DNA of 64,000 nucleotides. It comes from Lutispora saccharofermentans. Lineage in GTDB: Bacteria > Bacillota > Clostridia > Lutisporales > Lutisporaceae. Numbering within the stretch: position 1 is the stretch's first letter; each line of letters opens with the position of its first letter. The notes beneath the pieces are model-generated. The model was not told where the DNA came from. It saw nothing but the letters and a program-made list of their open reading frames with translations, and ran no database searches. The DNA is taken from NCBI RefSeq assembly GCF_024363565.1, contig NZ_JAJEKE010000023.1, positions 1 to 64,000 of the forward strand, in the 5' to 3' direction. Positions 10,679-17,583 of this stretch are shown in pieces. A program made the position numbers and the translations under genes.

Positions 10679-11375
10679 TTTTATCCTCACCCTCGGATTT
10701 TCGAATATTATCCGTTATGCTCCCTTCGCTTAATTGTACGACCCTGTTCACCATTGATTTAATATCTGTATAATCATGTGTTACCATGACTATCGTTATG
10801 CCATCCTCTTTATTTAATTTGTTGAGCAGGTTATAGAAATCTTCTTCAGTTTCATTGTCTATCCCTGTCGTAGGCTCATCAAGAAAAAGCAGCTTCGGTG
10901 AGCTTACCAGGGCCTTGGCAATAAAAATTCGCTGCTGCTGACCTGCAGATAATCTTCCTATGAGCCTTCTTTTATAGCCTGCCATCCCCACCTGTTCAAG
11001 GGATCTGACTATAAGAGCATCCTGTTCTCCTTTGCTCAGCCTCAGCTTGTTTGCATGCAACGGCGCGCTCACTACCTCTTCTACCGAAGCTGGAAAGCCA
11101 AGATTGAGAGTAAGTATCCTCTGAGGTACATAGCCGATTTTACTCCAATCCTCAAACCTATCCAGCGGCTTGCCAAACAACCAAATACTGCCGCTGTCAG
11201 GTTTCAGAAGGCCCAGGCATATTTTGAGCAGTGTGCTCTTTCCTGCTCCGTTTGAACCTACTACCGCAGCGAAATCTCCATCCTTGACCATAAAGCTGCA
11301 GTCCCGCAATACCTTGCAGCCATCATAAGAAAAATTAATACCTTCTCCTTTAAGTACAATATTATCCATTCTCAT
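10656..11375 (-). CDS. znuC: Zinc (metal) ABC transporter ATP-binding protein, ZnuC type
   Basis: About 239 residues. Walker A GSNGAGKST (about 40-48), ABC signature LSAGQQQR, Walker B LLFLDEPTTG and the switch His in VTHD are all present. It energises the permease encoded immediately downstream, with which it overlaps by about 20 bp. The start is uncertain: ATG at 11375 or at 11369 are both possible and neither has a strong ribosome binding site. It is the first gene of the znuC-znuB-zur unit and lies 27 bp downstream of the palindromic operator candidate. Confidence 0.88.
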   Translation of the reverse strand: MRMDNIVLKGEGINFSYDGCKVLRDCSFMVKDGDFAAVVGSNGAGKSTLLKICLGLLKPDSGSIWLFGKPLDRFEDWSKIGYVPQRILTLNLGFPASVEEVVSAPLHANKLRLSKGEQDALIVRSLEQVGMAGYKRRLIGRLSAGQQQRIFIAKALVSSPKLLFLDEPTTGIDNETEEDFYNLLNKLNKEDGITIVMVTHDYTDIKSMVNRVVQLSEGSITDNIRKSEGEDKNDGNISI

Positions 11376-11404
11376 CAATCCGTTTCTCTCTAAAAGATAT
11401 GTCT

Positions 11405-11421
11405 TTGCAAATTATTTGCAA
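11405..11421. promoter_or_regulatory. 17-bp perfect palindrome, candidate Zur operator
   Basis: TTGCAAAT-T-ATTTGCAA, two perfect 8-bp arms around one base, lies between a TATAAA-like -10 element (minus strand) and the znuC start. Its place before a Fur-family-regulated metal uptake block makes it the natural operator. The sequence differs from the Bacillus Zur box, so this is inference from position and symmetry. Confidence 0.6.
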
Positions 11422-11468
11422 TACCATTTTATATTATTCCCCAGATTTATGCAAACATATAACAAGAA

Positions 11469-11490
11469 AAGCTGTGACTACGCACAGCTT
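11469..11490 (-). terminator. Intrinsic terminator after the first M23 peptidase gene
   Basis: AAGCTGTG and CACAGCTT form a perfect 8-bp stem with a 6-base loop, followed on the minus strand by TTTTCTTG. It ends the ftsE-ftsX-M23 transcript. Confidence 0.85.
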
Positions 11491-11495
11491 AAATT

Positions 11496-12641
11496 CTATT
11501 TTTTCTTTTTGGTTATGTACGGCATCGGGTCGGTGTGAGCTCCATTTATCCTGACCTCGAAATGAAGATGAGGTCCGGTGGACAAACCTGTGCTCCCTGC
11601 CTTAGCTATGGTCTCGCCCCTTGCAACAGTGTCTCCCTCTTTTACCAGAAGCTTGGAGTTATGTGCATACAGTGTAGAGGTTTTTCCTCCATGGTCAATA
11701 ATTACCGCATTCCCGTAGCCTCCATATGGTCCTGAGAAAATTACCTTACCGCTATTGGCGGCAACAATATCCTTGCCTAAGGGAACCGCTATGTCGACCC
11801 CTGTGTGAAGCTTCTTCTTCTTTAATATAGGATGATTTCTATACCCATATGGCGATGTAATCTTGGTATACCCGGGAGCAGGCCAGGCCATCTCCCCGCC
11901 TATATATTCCCCTGAAGACTGGGCTGCCACTATCATCTTCGCTATCTTGGCAGAATCTTCTAGAAGCTTGTCCTCTAATCTTTCAAGCTCCTTCAGGTCT
12001 TTGTATACTTCTTTTAATACCTCTTCTTTATCCTTCTTGACAGATTCTACTTCTTCCTTTTTTTTGCTTATATCGCTCTTCAATGCTTCCTTTTGCTGCT
12101 GTTCGCTTTCCAGCTGCTGCTTCTTTACATCAACGGTGTTTCTATAGGTTTTCATTTCCTTTAACAGATTTACATCATAGTTTATTATTTTTCTCAGCAA
12201 ATCCACCCTGGATATAAAATCGCTGAAGCTTTCAGAGTTCAGCAAAACCGCCAGATATCCGGTATTGCCGCTTTGATACATCACCCTGACCCTTTTATTC
12301 AACAAAGTTTTCTGATTATCAGCAGTCTCTGTCGCTCTATCCAATTCTCTCTGAGTTATAGCTATCTTGCCTTCCAAATCAGAGAGCTGCCCTTCCACAA
12401 GCTCCAGATTGCTTTCTGCATCCCCCAGTTTTTTATCCAGCTCGCTTATCTGTTTGGATAAATTCTTGCTTTCCTTTTCTTTCTGAGCTTTTTGAACCTT
12501 TGTGAGCTCTAATTTTTTATTGGTTTCCTCCTGCTGCTTTTTGAGATTTTTTAAATCAGTGGGCTTCTGGCCATAAACAGGTATAGCGGAAAGAACAAAA
12601 ATTAAAGCAAGAGTCAAAGCGATAATTTTACGCATGTTCAT
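11496..12641 (-). CDS. Murein hydrolase activator, EnvC-like, coiled coil plus M23 peptidase (copy 1)
   Basis: 381 residues. A signal peptide (MNMRKIIALTLALIFVLSAI, cleavage near PVYGQ) is followed by a long coiled coil (about 30-245, rich in KQQEE and LEDKL heptads) and a C-terminal M23/LytM domain with metal ligands in HTGVDI and HLHFEV (zinc site apparently complete). It acts outside the membrane on peptidoglycan or activates an amidase. It lies 15 bp downstream of ftsX, the arrangement in which FtsEX drives an EnvC/PcsB-type partner through its coiled coil. AGGAGG precedes the ATG. A paralogue of similar sequence lies upstream of ftsE. Confidence 0.9.
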   Translation of the reverse strand: MNMRKIIALTLALIFVLSAIPVYGQKPTDLKNLKKQQEETNKKLELTKVQKAQKEKESKNLSKQISELDKKLGDAESNLELVEGQLSDLEGKIAITQRELDRATETADNQKTLLNKRVRVMYQSGNTGYLAVLLNSESFSDFISRVDLLRKIINYDVNLLKEMKTYRNTVDVKKQQLESEQQQKEALKSDISKKKEEVESVKKDKEEVLKEVYKDLKELERLEDKLLEDSAKIAKMIVAAQSSGEYIGGEMAWPAPGYTKITSPYGYRNHPILKKKKLHTGVDIAVPLGKDIVAANSGKVIFSGPYGGYGNAVIIDHGGKTSTLYAHNSKLLVKEGDTVARGETIAKAGSTGLSTGPHLHFEVRINGAHTDPMPYITKKKK

Positions 12642-12656
12642 GTGCAGATCCTCCTA

Positions 12657-13553
12657 TTAAACCCTAAGAAATTTTCTAATGGATATCATGCTTCCGAGGG
12701 AGCCTATGATAACTCCAAAGATCAAAAGCGCCGTAACAAGGCTGGATATAACCTCGGAAAAAGGCATCAGAGATATGACCAGAAGGCCAAACATTTGCTG
12801 CTTGATATAATTCGCCGCAAAATAATATCCCGTACCTAACAAAGCAATAGATACTATACTTCCAATCAGTCCCAATAAAATGCCCTCAAAGAAAAACGGA
12901 CCTCTTACAAACCAATCCGTGGCTCCTATGTACTTCATTATTCCTATTTCTCTTCGTCTGGCAAAAACCGTGAGCTTTATCGTATTGGATATGATGAACA
13001 CAGAGATCAAAAGCAATATACCCACGATTATCAAGCTTCCTACGCGAAGAAAATAAGTAATGCCCAACAGCTTTTCAAGCTCTTCTTTCCCATAAACTAC
13101 CTTCTCGATGTTTGACATGGCGCTTATTGCCAAAGTAACCTTTGGGGCGAGCCTTGGGTCCTCCAGTGTAACAATAAAGGAGTCCGACAAGGGGTTATCT
13201 CCCTCCAGGCCTTCAAGAAGATCGGAGTTTTCTCCCAATTCTTCGCTAAATTTCTTTAAAGCTTCATCCTTAGAAAGAAAAACAGAATCTCTTACTCCTG
13301 TAAGCTCCTTTATCTCCTTGTTTATATCATTTATAATGTTTTGGCTCAGCCCATCAACCAGATGTACCTTTATTTCTACCTGAGATTCAAGCTTTGTAGC
13401 CAGATAATCTACATTCAGCACCAATACCAAAAATATCCCGATAACAAGCAACGCCGCCATAACAGAGCTTATGGAAGCGAGGCTCATCACCTTATTTCGC
13501 CAAATGCTTCTCGTCGATTGCTTGAAAAAATATCTTACGGTTCTTGCTTTCAT
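12657..13553 (-). CDS. ftsX: Cell division ABC transporter permease FtsX
   Basis: 298 residues with four membrane segments: one near residues 22-45 and three in the C-terminal half (about 170-290), separated by a large extracellular loop, which is the FtsX topology. The loop is the part that docks a peptidoglycan hydrolase or its activator, matching the coiled-coil M23 gene directly downstream. It overlaps ftsE by 4 bp (translational coupling). The RRREIGIMKYIGAT segment after TM2 is the typical coupling helix region contacting FtsE. Confidence 0.95.
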   Translation of the reverse strand: MKARTVRYFFKQSTRSIWRNKVMSLASISSVMAALLVIGIFLVLVLNVDYLATKLESQVEIKVHLVDGLSQNIINDINKEIKELTGVRDSVFLSKDEALKKFSEELGENSDLLEGLEGDNPLSDSFIVTLEDPRLAPKVTLAISAMSNIEKVVYGKEELEKLLGITYFLRVGSLIIVGILLLISVFIISNTIKLTVFARRREIGIMKYIGATDWFVRGPFFFEGILLGLIGSIVSIALLGTGYYFAANYIKQQMFGLLVISLMPFSEVISSLVTALLIFGVIIGSLGSMISIRKFLRV

Positions 13554-14230
13554 ATGCCATACCCGCCTTTCATGTCATCGCGGGCTATGGTCCCTTCTTC
13601 AATAGCTATAACCCTTTTCTTCATAGCATTTACTATTTCTTTGGCATGAGTAGCCATAAGAATGGTAGTACCTCTGCGATTTATTTCATTAATGCTTTTC
13701 ATGATCTCCCATGATGTATCCGGATCAAGATTTCCTGTAGGTTCATCAGCAATAAGTATAGACGGTCCGTTTACCATTGCCCTGGCAAGTGAAACCCTCT
13801 GCTGCTCCCCTCCGGAAAGCTGGCTCGGGTATAGATTAGATTTTTTGCTAAGGCCCACAAGGCTCAATACTATAGGAACCTGCCTCCTTATATCCTTAGC
13901 AGGTGCTTCAATGACCTCCATGGCAAAAGCTACATTCTCGTATACAGTCTTCTCCTGAAGCAGCCTGAAGTCTTGAAAGACAACCCCTATACTTCTCCTC
14001 AAAAATGGTATTTCTTTTCTTTTCAGCCGCGTCACATCTTTGTCGTTTATTAAAATTTTGCCTTGATCTGCTTCTGTCTCCTTCAGCAGCAATTTGATCA
14101 GAGTTGATTTTCCAGCACCGCTGGGACCTACCAAAAAAACAAATTCGCCGTTATCTATCTTAATATTAATATTGCTCAAAGCTCTGTGACCATCTGAAAA
14201 AGTTTTGCTTACATTGACCAGTTCTATCAA
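13550..14230 (-). CDS. ftsE: Cell division ATP-binding protein FtsE
   Basis: 226 residues, normal length. Walker A GPSGAGKST, signature LSGGEQQRVSLARA and Walker B ILIADEPTGNLD are complete. With FtsX it forms the ATP-driven divisome complex that controls cell wall hydrolysis. It starts an operon ftsE-ftsX-M23; the region upstream (about 14245-14310) resembles that before the second M23 gene. Confidence 0.96.
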   Translation of the reverse strand: MIELVNVSKTFSDGHRALSNINIKIDNGEFVFLVGPSGAGKSTLIKLLLKETEADQGKILINDKDVTRLKRKEIPFLRRSIGVVFQDFRLLQEKTVYENVAFAMEVIEAPAKDIRRQVPIVLSLVGLSKKSNLYPSQLSGGEQQRVSLARAMVNGPSILIADEPTGNLDPDTSWEIMKSINEINRRGTTILMATHAKEIVNAMKKRVIAIEEGTIARDDMKGGYGI

Positions 14231-14244
14231 TAAATCACAACCTT

Positions 14245-14310
14245 TCGCGCATCTTTCTATAACTTCTACAAAAAAGCGTAAAATCCTTTATAAATATTTA
14301 TAAATTACCA
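14245..14310 (-). repeat. Duplicated upstream regulatory segment (copy before ftsE)
   Basis: TTTATAAA, ATTTATAAAGGATT and, further on, TGTAGAAGTTATAGAA (minus strand) occur here, in the same order as TTTATAAA, ATTTATAAAGGATT and TGTAGAAGTCATAGAA at 15580-15640 before the gene upstream. Together with the paralogous M23 genes this points to a tandem duplication that included terminator and promoter. Confidence 0.6.
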
Positions 14311-14342
14311 TAAAAAAATAAACCCGGCTTACAGCCAGGCTT
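14310..14342 (-). terminator. Terminator after the second M23 peptidase gene
   Basis: AACCCGGC and GCCAGGCTT pair (with G-U tolerance) around a short loop, followed on the minus strand by TTTATTTTTTT. It overlaps the 3' end of the M23 gene and separates it from ftsE. Confidence 0.7.
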
Positions 14343-15483
14343 ATTTCTTCTTCCTCAGATATGGCAATGGATCGGTATGAGCTCCGTTTACCCTCACCTC
14401 AAAGTGAAGGTGCGGCCCTGTTGACACTCCCGTGCTGCCGGACTTGGCTATCTGTTGACCTCTTGCAACCTTATCTCCTTCTTTTACCAGAAGCTTGGAG
14501 TTATGTGCATATAGTGTAGAGATCTTGCCTCCATGGTCTATGATCACTGTCTTCCCATAGCCGCCATAGCTTCTGGCGAGAATTACCTTTCCTGCATTGG
14601 CAGCCACGATCTTGCTCCCTGACGGAACTTTTAAATCCAGTCCCGTATGAAATTTCTTCTTCTTTAATATCGGGTGATTCCTATAACCATAATAGTCATT
14701 TATTTGAGTGTATCCCGGTGAAGGCCAGGTCATCTCTCCTTCTACATATTTATCTGAGGATTGGGCTGCCAGTATCATCCTGGTCAATTGAGCCGAGTCT
14801 TCCAGCAGTTTGTCCTCTAATCTGTCAAGCTCCTTTAAATCTTGATATATTTCCTTTAACAGTGCTTCCTTATCACCTTTTGCAGATTCTACTTCTTGCT
14901 TTTTATTGTTCATATCTGCTTTTAGAATTTCCTTTTGCTGCTGTTCGTTCTCAAGCTGCTGTTTCTTTTCATCAACAGCATCCCTATAGGTTTTTCTTTC
15001 TTTTAACAGATTTACATCATGGTTTATTATTTTTCTCAGCAAATCCATCCTGGATATAAAATCGCTGAAGCTGGCAGAGTTCAGCAAGACCGCCAGATAT
15101 CCGATGCTGCCGTTTTGATACATCACCCTGACCCTTTTATTCAACAGGTCTTTTTGATTAGCCGCTTCTTCAGTTGCTCTATCCAATTCTCTCCGGGTTA
15201 TGGCTATCTGCCCTTCCAATTCAGAAAGCTGGCTTTCCACAAGCTCCAGATTGCTCTGGGCTTCTTCGAGCTTTCTATCCAGTTCCTGTATTTGGTTTGA
15301 TACACTTTTGCTTTCTTTTTCCTTTTTGACTTTTTCCTGCTTATTAAGCTCTATCTTTCTCTCTGTATTATCTAAATCCTTTTGGAGCTTCTTTATATCT
15401 ATGGGATTTTGTCCATAAACAGGTATAACAGAAAGAACAAAAATTAAAGCAAGAGTCATAACGATAGTTCTGCGCATCCTCAT
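14341..15483 (-). CDS. Murein hydrolase activator, EnvC-like, coiled coil plus M23 peptidase (copy 2)
   Basis: 380 residues from the ATG at 15483, preceded by AGGAGG at 8 bp; the upstream in-frame sequence is not needed. It has the same architecture as the copy downstream of ftsX: signal peptide, coiled coil, then M23 domain with HTGLDL and HLHFEV. The two are close paralogues, alike even in the signal peptide and the ribosome binding site context. It has its own terminator and promoter region, so it is probably expressed apart from ftsEX. The C-terminal WPSPGYTQINDYYGYR stretch differs at the position where copy 1 has TKITSPYGYR. Confidence 0.9.
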   Translation of the reverse strand: MRMRRTIVMTLALIFVLSVIPVYGQNPIDIKKLQKDLDNTERKIELNKQEKVKKEKESKSVSNQIQELDRKLEEAQSNLELVESQLSELEGQIAITRRELDRATEEAANQKDLLNKRVRVMYQNGSIGYLAVLLNSASFSDFISRMDLLRKIINHDVNLLKERKTYRDAVDEKKQQLENEQQQKEILKADMNNKKQEVESAKGDKEALLKEIYQDLKELDRLEDKLLEDSAQLTRMILAAQSSDKYVEGEMTWPSPGYTQINDYYGYRNHPILKKKKFHTGLDLKVPSGSKIVAANAGKVILARSYGGYGKTVIIDHGGKISTLYAHNSKLLVKEGDKVARGQQIAKSGSTGVSTGPHLHFEVRVNGAHTDPLPYLRKKK

Positions 15484-15579
15484 ATACAGATCCTCCTGTT
15501 GACAATATTCTAAAAATACTCCTTCAAAAAGAGTTTGATCACCTTTCCCATTTCTATAAATAAGCGACAACTCTTCCTC

Positions 15580-15640
15580 TATCTTCTATGACTTCTACAA
15601 AGAAACCCAGAATCCTTTATAAATCTTTATAAATTGCCAT
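15580..15640 (-). repeat. Duplicated upstream regulatory segment (copy before M23 copy 2)
   Basis: The second copy of the segment found before ftsE, with the same order of TTTATAAA-type blocks and the TGTAGAAGTCATAGAA block. It lies between the terminator of the broken gene upstream and the start of M23 copy 2 and is likely its promoter region. Confidence 0.6.
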
Positions 15641-15672
15641 AAAAAAACAAGCCTGGCAATCCGCCGGGCATG
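15641..15672 (-). terminator. Intrinsic terminator after the broken gene at 15.7-16.5 kb
   Basis: CAAGCCTGGC and GCCGGGCATG form a stem with one mismatch and one G-U pair, loop of five bases, followed on the minus strand by TTGTTTTTTTATGG. Confidence 0.7.
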
Positions 15673-15679
15673 TTTTTGT

Positions 15680-16495
15680 TTATGTAAAAATAGATAATAT
15701 CTTTATTCTATTATAAATGTTTTTAAACGAGTAATCGATCGAAGTAAAAAAATTACCAAGCTTAATATTGAATTTTATTGATAAATCATCTCTAAATTGA
15801 GATGATATTGTATTGAAATTGAATCCTCCTAAAATTGCATGTTCAGCCAGGACACTGGTTTCAATTTTTGAATTTTTCTTAAACGCTTCTATAATGCCTT
15901 GCCCATATGGGTCCGGATTAACATCTATTCCATAAAACCCTTTAAATCCTTGAAATTGTATACTTCTTCCTTTTGCAAATTGTATAGCTGCTGCATTTCT
16001 TTTTATATCATCTGAATAGAAAATATAATATACATCCCCTACAAAACCGTAATTGCCTTGCTTAAACAGTGTCTCTAGCAAGCATAACTTATTACAAATT
16101 TGAGCATTATTCCATTTTTGCTCATATTTAGCTTCTAGAAAGCAGAAATCATATTTCCCCGTGCCTTTTTGATAAAATACCATTAATAAATCTGTGTCAA
16201 AATTATTTATTCCTCTAATAAAATTATCTAATACCCCAGGCTGGGGCATAAGGAAAACATTTCCTTTATTATTAGCATCATACTCTTGTAAGCTAGCATA
16301 TAGCTAATCAAAGTTATATTCAAGAGCTGCAAAGTATTCCTTATAAATAAATTTATTATCAATACCAATTGACTTTTCAATTTCTTTAATAAAATTATCG
16401 TGTACTTTTAGTGAACCTTGTATATTACCTGACAAACAATAATTAGCTACATAATTCCTTTCTTTTCTATTATAACTATCAAGTATTTTAAGCAT
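15680..16495 (-). pseudogene. Hypothetical gene interrupted by an in-frame amber stop
   Basis: Two minus-strand frames lie in the same phase: 16495-16304 (63 residues, ending YNFD) and 16303-15680, in which a downstream ATG at 16249 begins MPQPGVLDNF. Only a single TAG at 16304-16306 separates them, and reading on gives LYASLQEYDANNKGNVFLMPQPGVL without other stops. The simplest view is one ~271-residue gene broken by a point mutation, or a sequencing error. The C-terminal part has a DTDLLMVFYQKG...DFCFLEAKYEQKW stretch that hints at a nuclease-like or carbohydrate-type beta fold, but I do not recognise a family. Composition is very A+T-rich. Confidence 0.65.
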
Positions 16496-16568
16496 TTTTA
16501 TTATATACCTCCCAACTTATACCTATTTTGATAGATTGCTATAGCCTTCTAGGCTTATTTCGAGCTAT

Positions 16569-16850
16569 TTAGCTTTTCGTTGAACAGTTATAAAAAATGT
16601 CATAGCTCATACCCACCCCATCATCCGCCAGCGCTACATTGCTGCTAAAGTCGGCAGATTGTCCCTCTTCAAAGATATGCATAGGTCCGATCTTCTTTGG
16701 TTTAAGTTTCCTGATAGTTTTCTCCAATTCAGAGGATATGTGACCACAGTCATGGGTTTATGCAGATTAACATTAAACTTTTTCTTCTGCCGATCTCCTC
16801 CTTGTCTATATTTTTCTAGTAGATCAGATTTGTTTGGTTCCTCTATGGAT
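16569..16850 (-). pseudogene. Decayed 3' fragment of an MBL-fold (RNase J-like/metallohydrolase) gene
   Basis: On the minus strand one frame ends GGDRQKKKFNVNLHKPMT and, after a one-base shift near 16750, continues HDCGHISSELEKTIRKLKP then KKIGPMHIFE before the TAA at 16569-16571. The pattern GHxSxExLxxxIxxLKPKxxxPxH is that of the C-terminal part of metallo-beta-lactamase-fold exonucleases and hydrolases. The start and the catalytic core are missing and there is a frameshift, so this is a remnant. The rest of 16496-17108 shows nothing else that I can read. Confidence 0.4.
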
Positions 16851-17108
16851 AATAATACCTGAAGCTTTAGCCGCCTTCCATGTAATCAATATTATTACTT
16901 TTTACACAATTCTATGTTCTTATGGAAAATCCCCCTAAAATGTAACCGCTATAAGCTTACAACAATTCGATATATTTCGGCTTTTATAAAGACAAAGCAA
17001 AAAATTACCTAAGCTATAGGTACTACTTATAGATGATACCTATAGCCTGGTATTTGATAAGAAATATTTTTCTTTAGAAGAAACCAAGGAGCGCATTGCA
17101 TGCGTTCC

Positions 17109-17224
17109 CTACTCTTGCTTTTCTTCTTTTATTATAATTTCACTCTCATCTGGTTTTGGCCTATCCTGAGCATTTTGTCTCCTGTCGCTTTTGAGCAATA
17201 TGAGTATTCCAAATATTATGAGAA
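17109..17224 (-). pseudogene. Truncated copy of the 3' end of the LiaI/LiaF-like gene
   Basis: Translates on the minus strand to FAFLIIFGILILLKSDRRQ then NAQDRPKPDESEIIIKEEKQE and a stop, nearly the same as the last ~38 residues of the intact gene at 22087-22635 (which has NTQSRPKPDG). The nucleotide match runs over about 115 bp with scattered differences and stops abruptly near 17225, where island DNA begins. It is a left-hand direct-repeat scar of the island. Confidence 0.8.
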
Positions 17225-17247
17225 AAGCAAACTGAATACGGAAAAGC

Positions 17248-17279
17248 GAGGGTGGAAACCAATATAAGTTTCCACCCTC
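17248..17279 (-). terminator. Strong terminator after the Cys-rich gene
   Basis: GAGGGTGGAAAC and GTTTCCACCCTC are perfect 12-bp inverted repeats around an 8-base loop, followed on the minus strand by GCTTTTC. Confidence 0.8.
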
Positions 17280-17495
17280 CTATTTTGATATCTTTTTCGG
17301 CCAATAGCATACGCCCACATCCAGCGCGCGGGGCTTGTCCAGATGAAAGTCGGCATACCGGCAGTACCAGCACTGCCGCAGCCCTTCGGGAGTATCGGCT
17401 CTCGGTTCAAAGGCAGGGCAAACCTGCTTTGGCCACACGTTACCCTCAGTATTGGGGGCTTTCAGCGGTGCATCCTCACGCCTGCGCTTTTCCAT
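17280..17495 (-). CDS. Small cysteine-rich hypothetical protein, 71 residues
   Basis: The ATG is preceded by AAGGAG five bases away and the gene ends at a strong terminator, so it is likely real. The N-terminus is basic (MEKRRRED). The C-terminal half has CWYCRYADFHLDKPRALDVG and then a last Cys in VCYW, giving a C-x2-C...C arrangement that may hold a metal or disulfide. There is no signal peptide. The family is not recognised. It follows the phosphoesterase gene on the same strand by 88 bp and may be cotranscribed with it. Confidence 0.65.
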   Translation of the reverse strand: MEKRRREDAPLKAPNTEGNVWPKQVCPAFEPRADTPEGLRQCWYCRYADFHLDKPRALDVGVCYWPKKISK

Positions 17496-17583
17496 TCCAT
17501 CACACTCCTTCAGGCGAGAATACAGTGATATTTTTTCGAATACTTCGGCTTGCCGTTTATTTTCAAATTTGCATACCCAAATT

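Noticed and set aside
16304-16306. Pyrrolysine or programmed read-through at the amber codon
   Set aside because: A single TAG in a region that also contains a frameshifted remnant is better explained by mutational decay. There is no local sign of pyl genes, so read-through is only listed as something to check.
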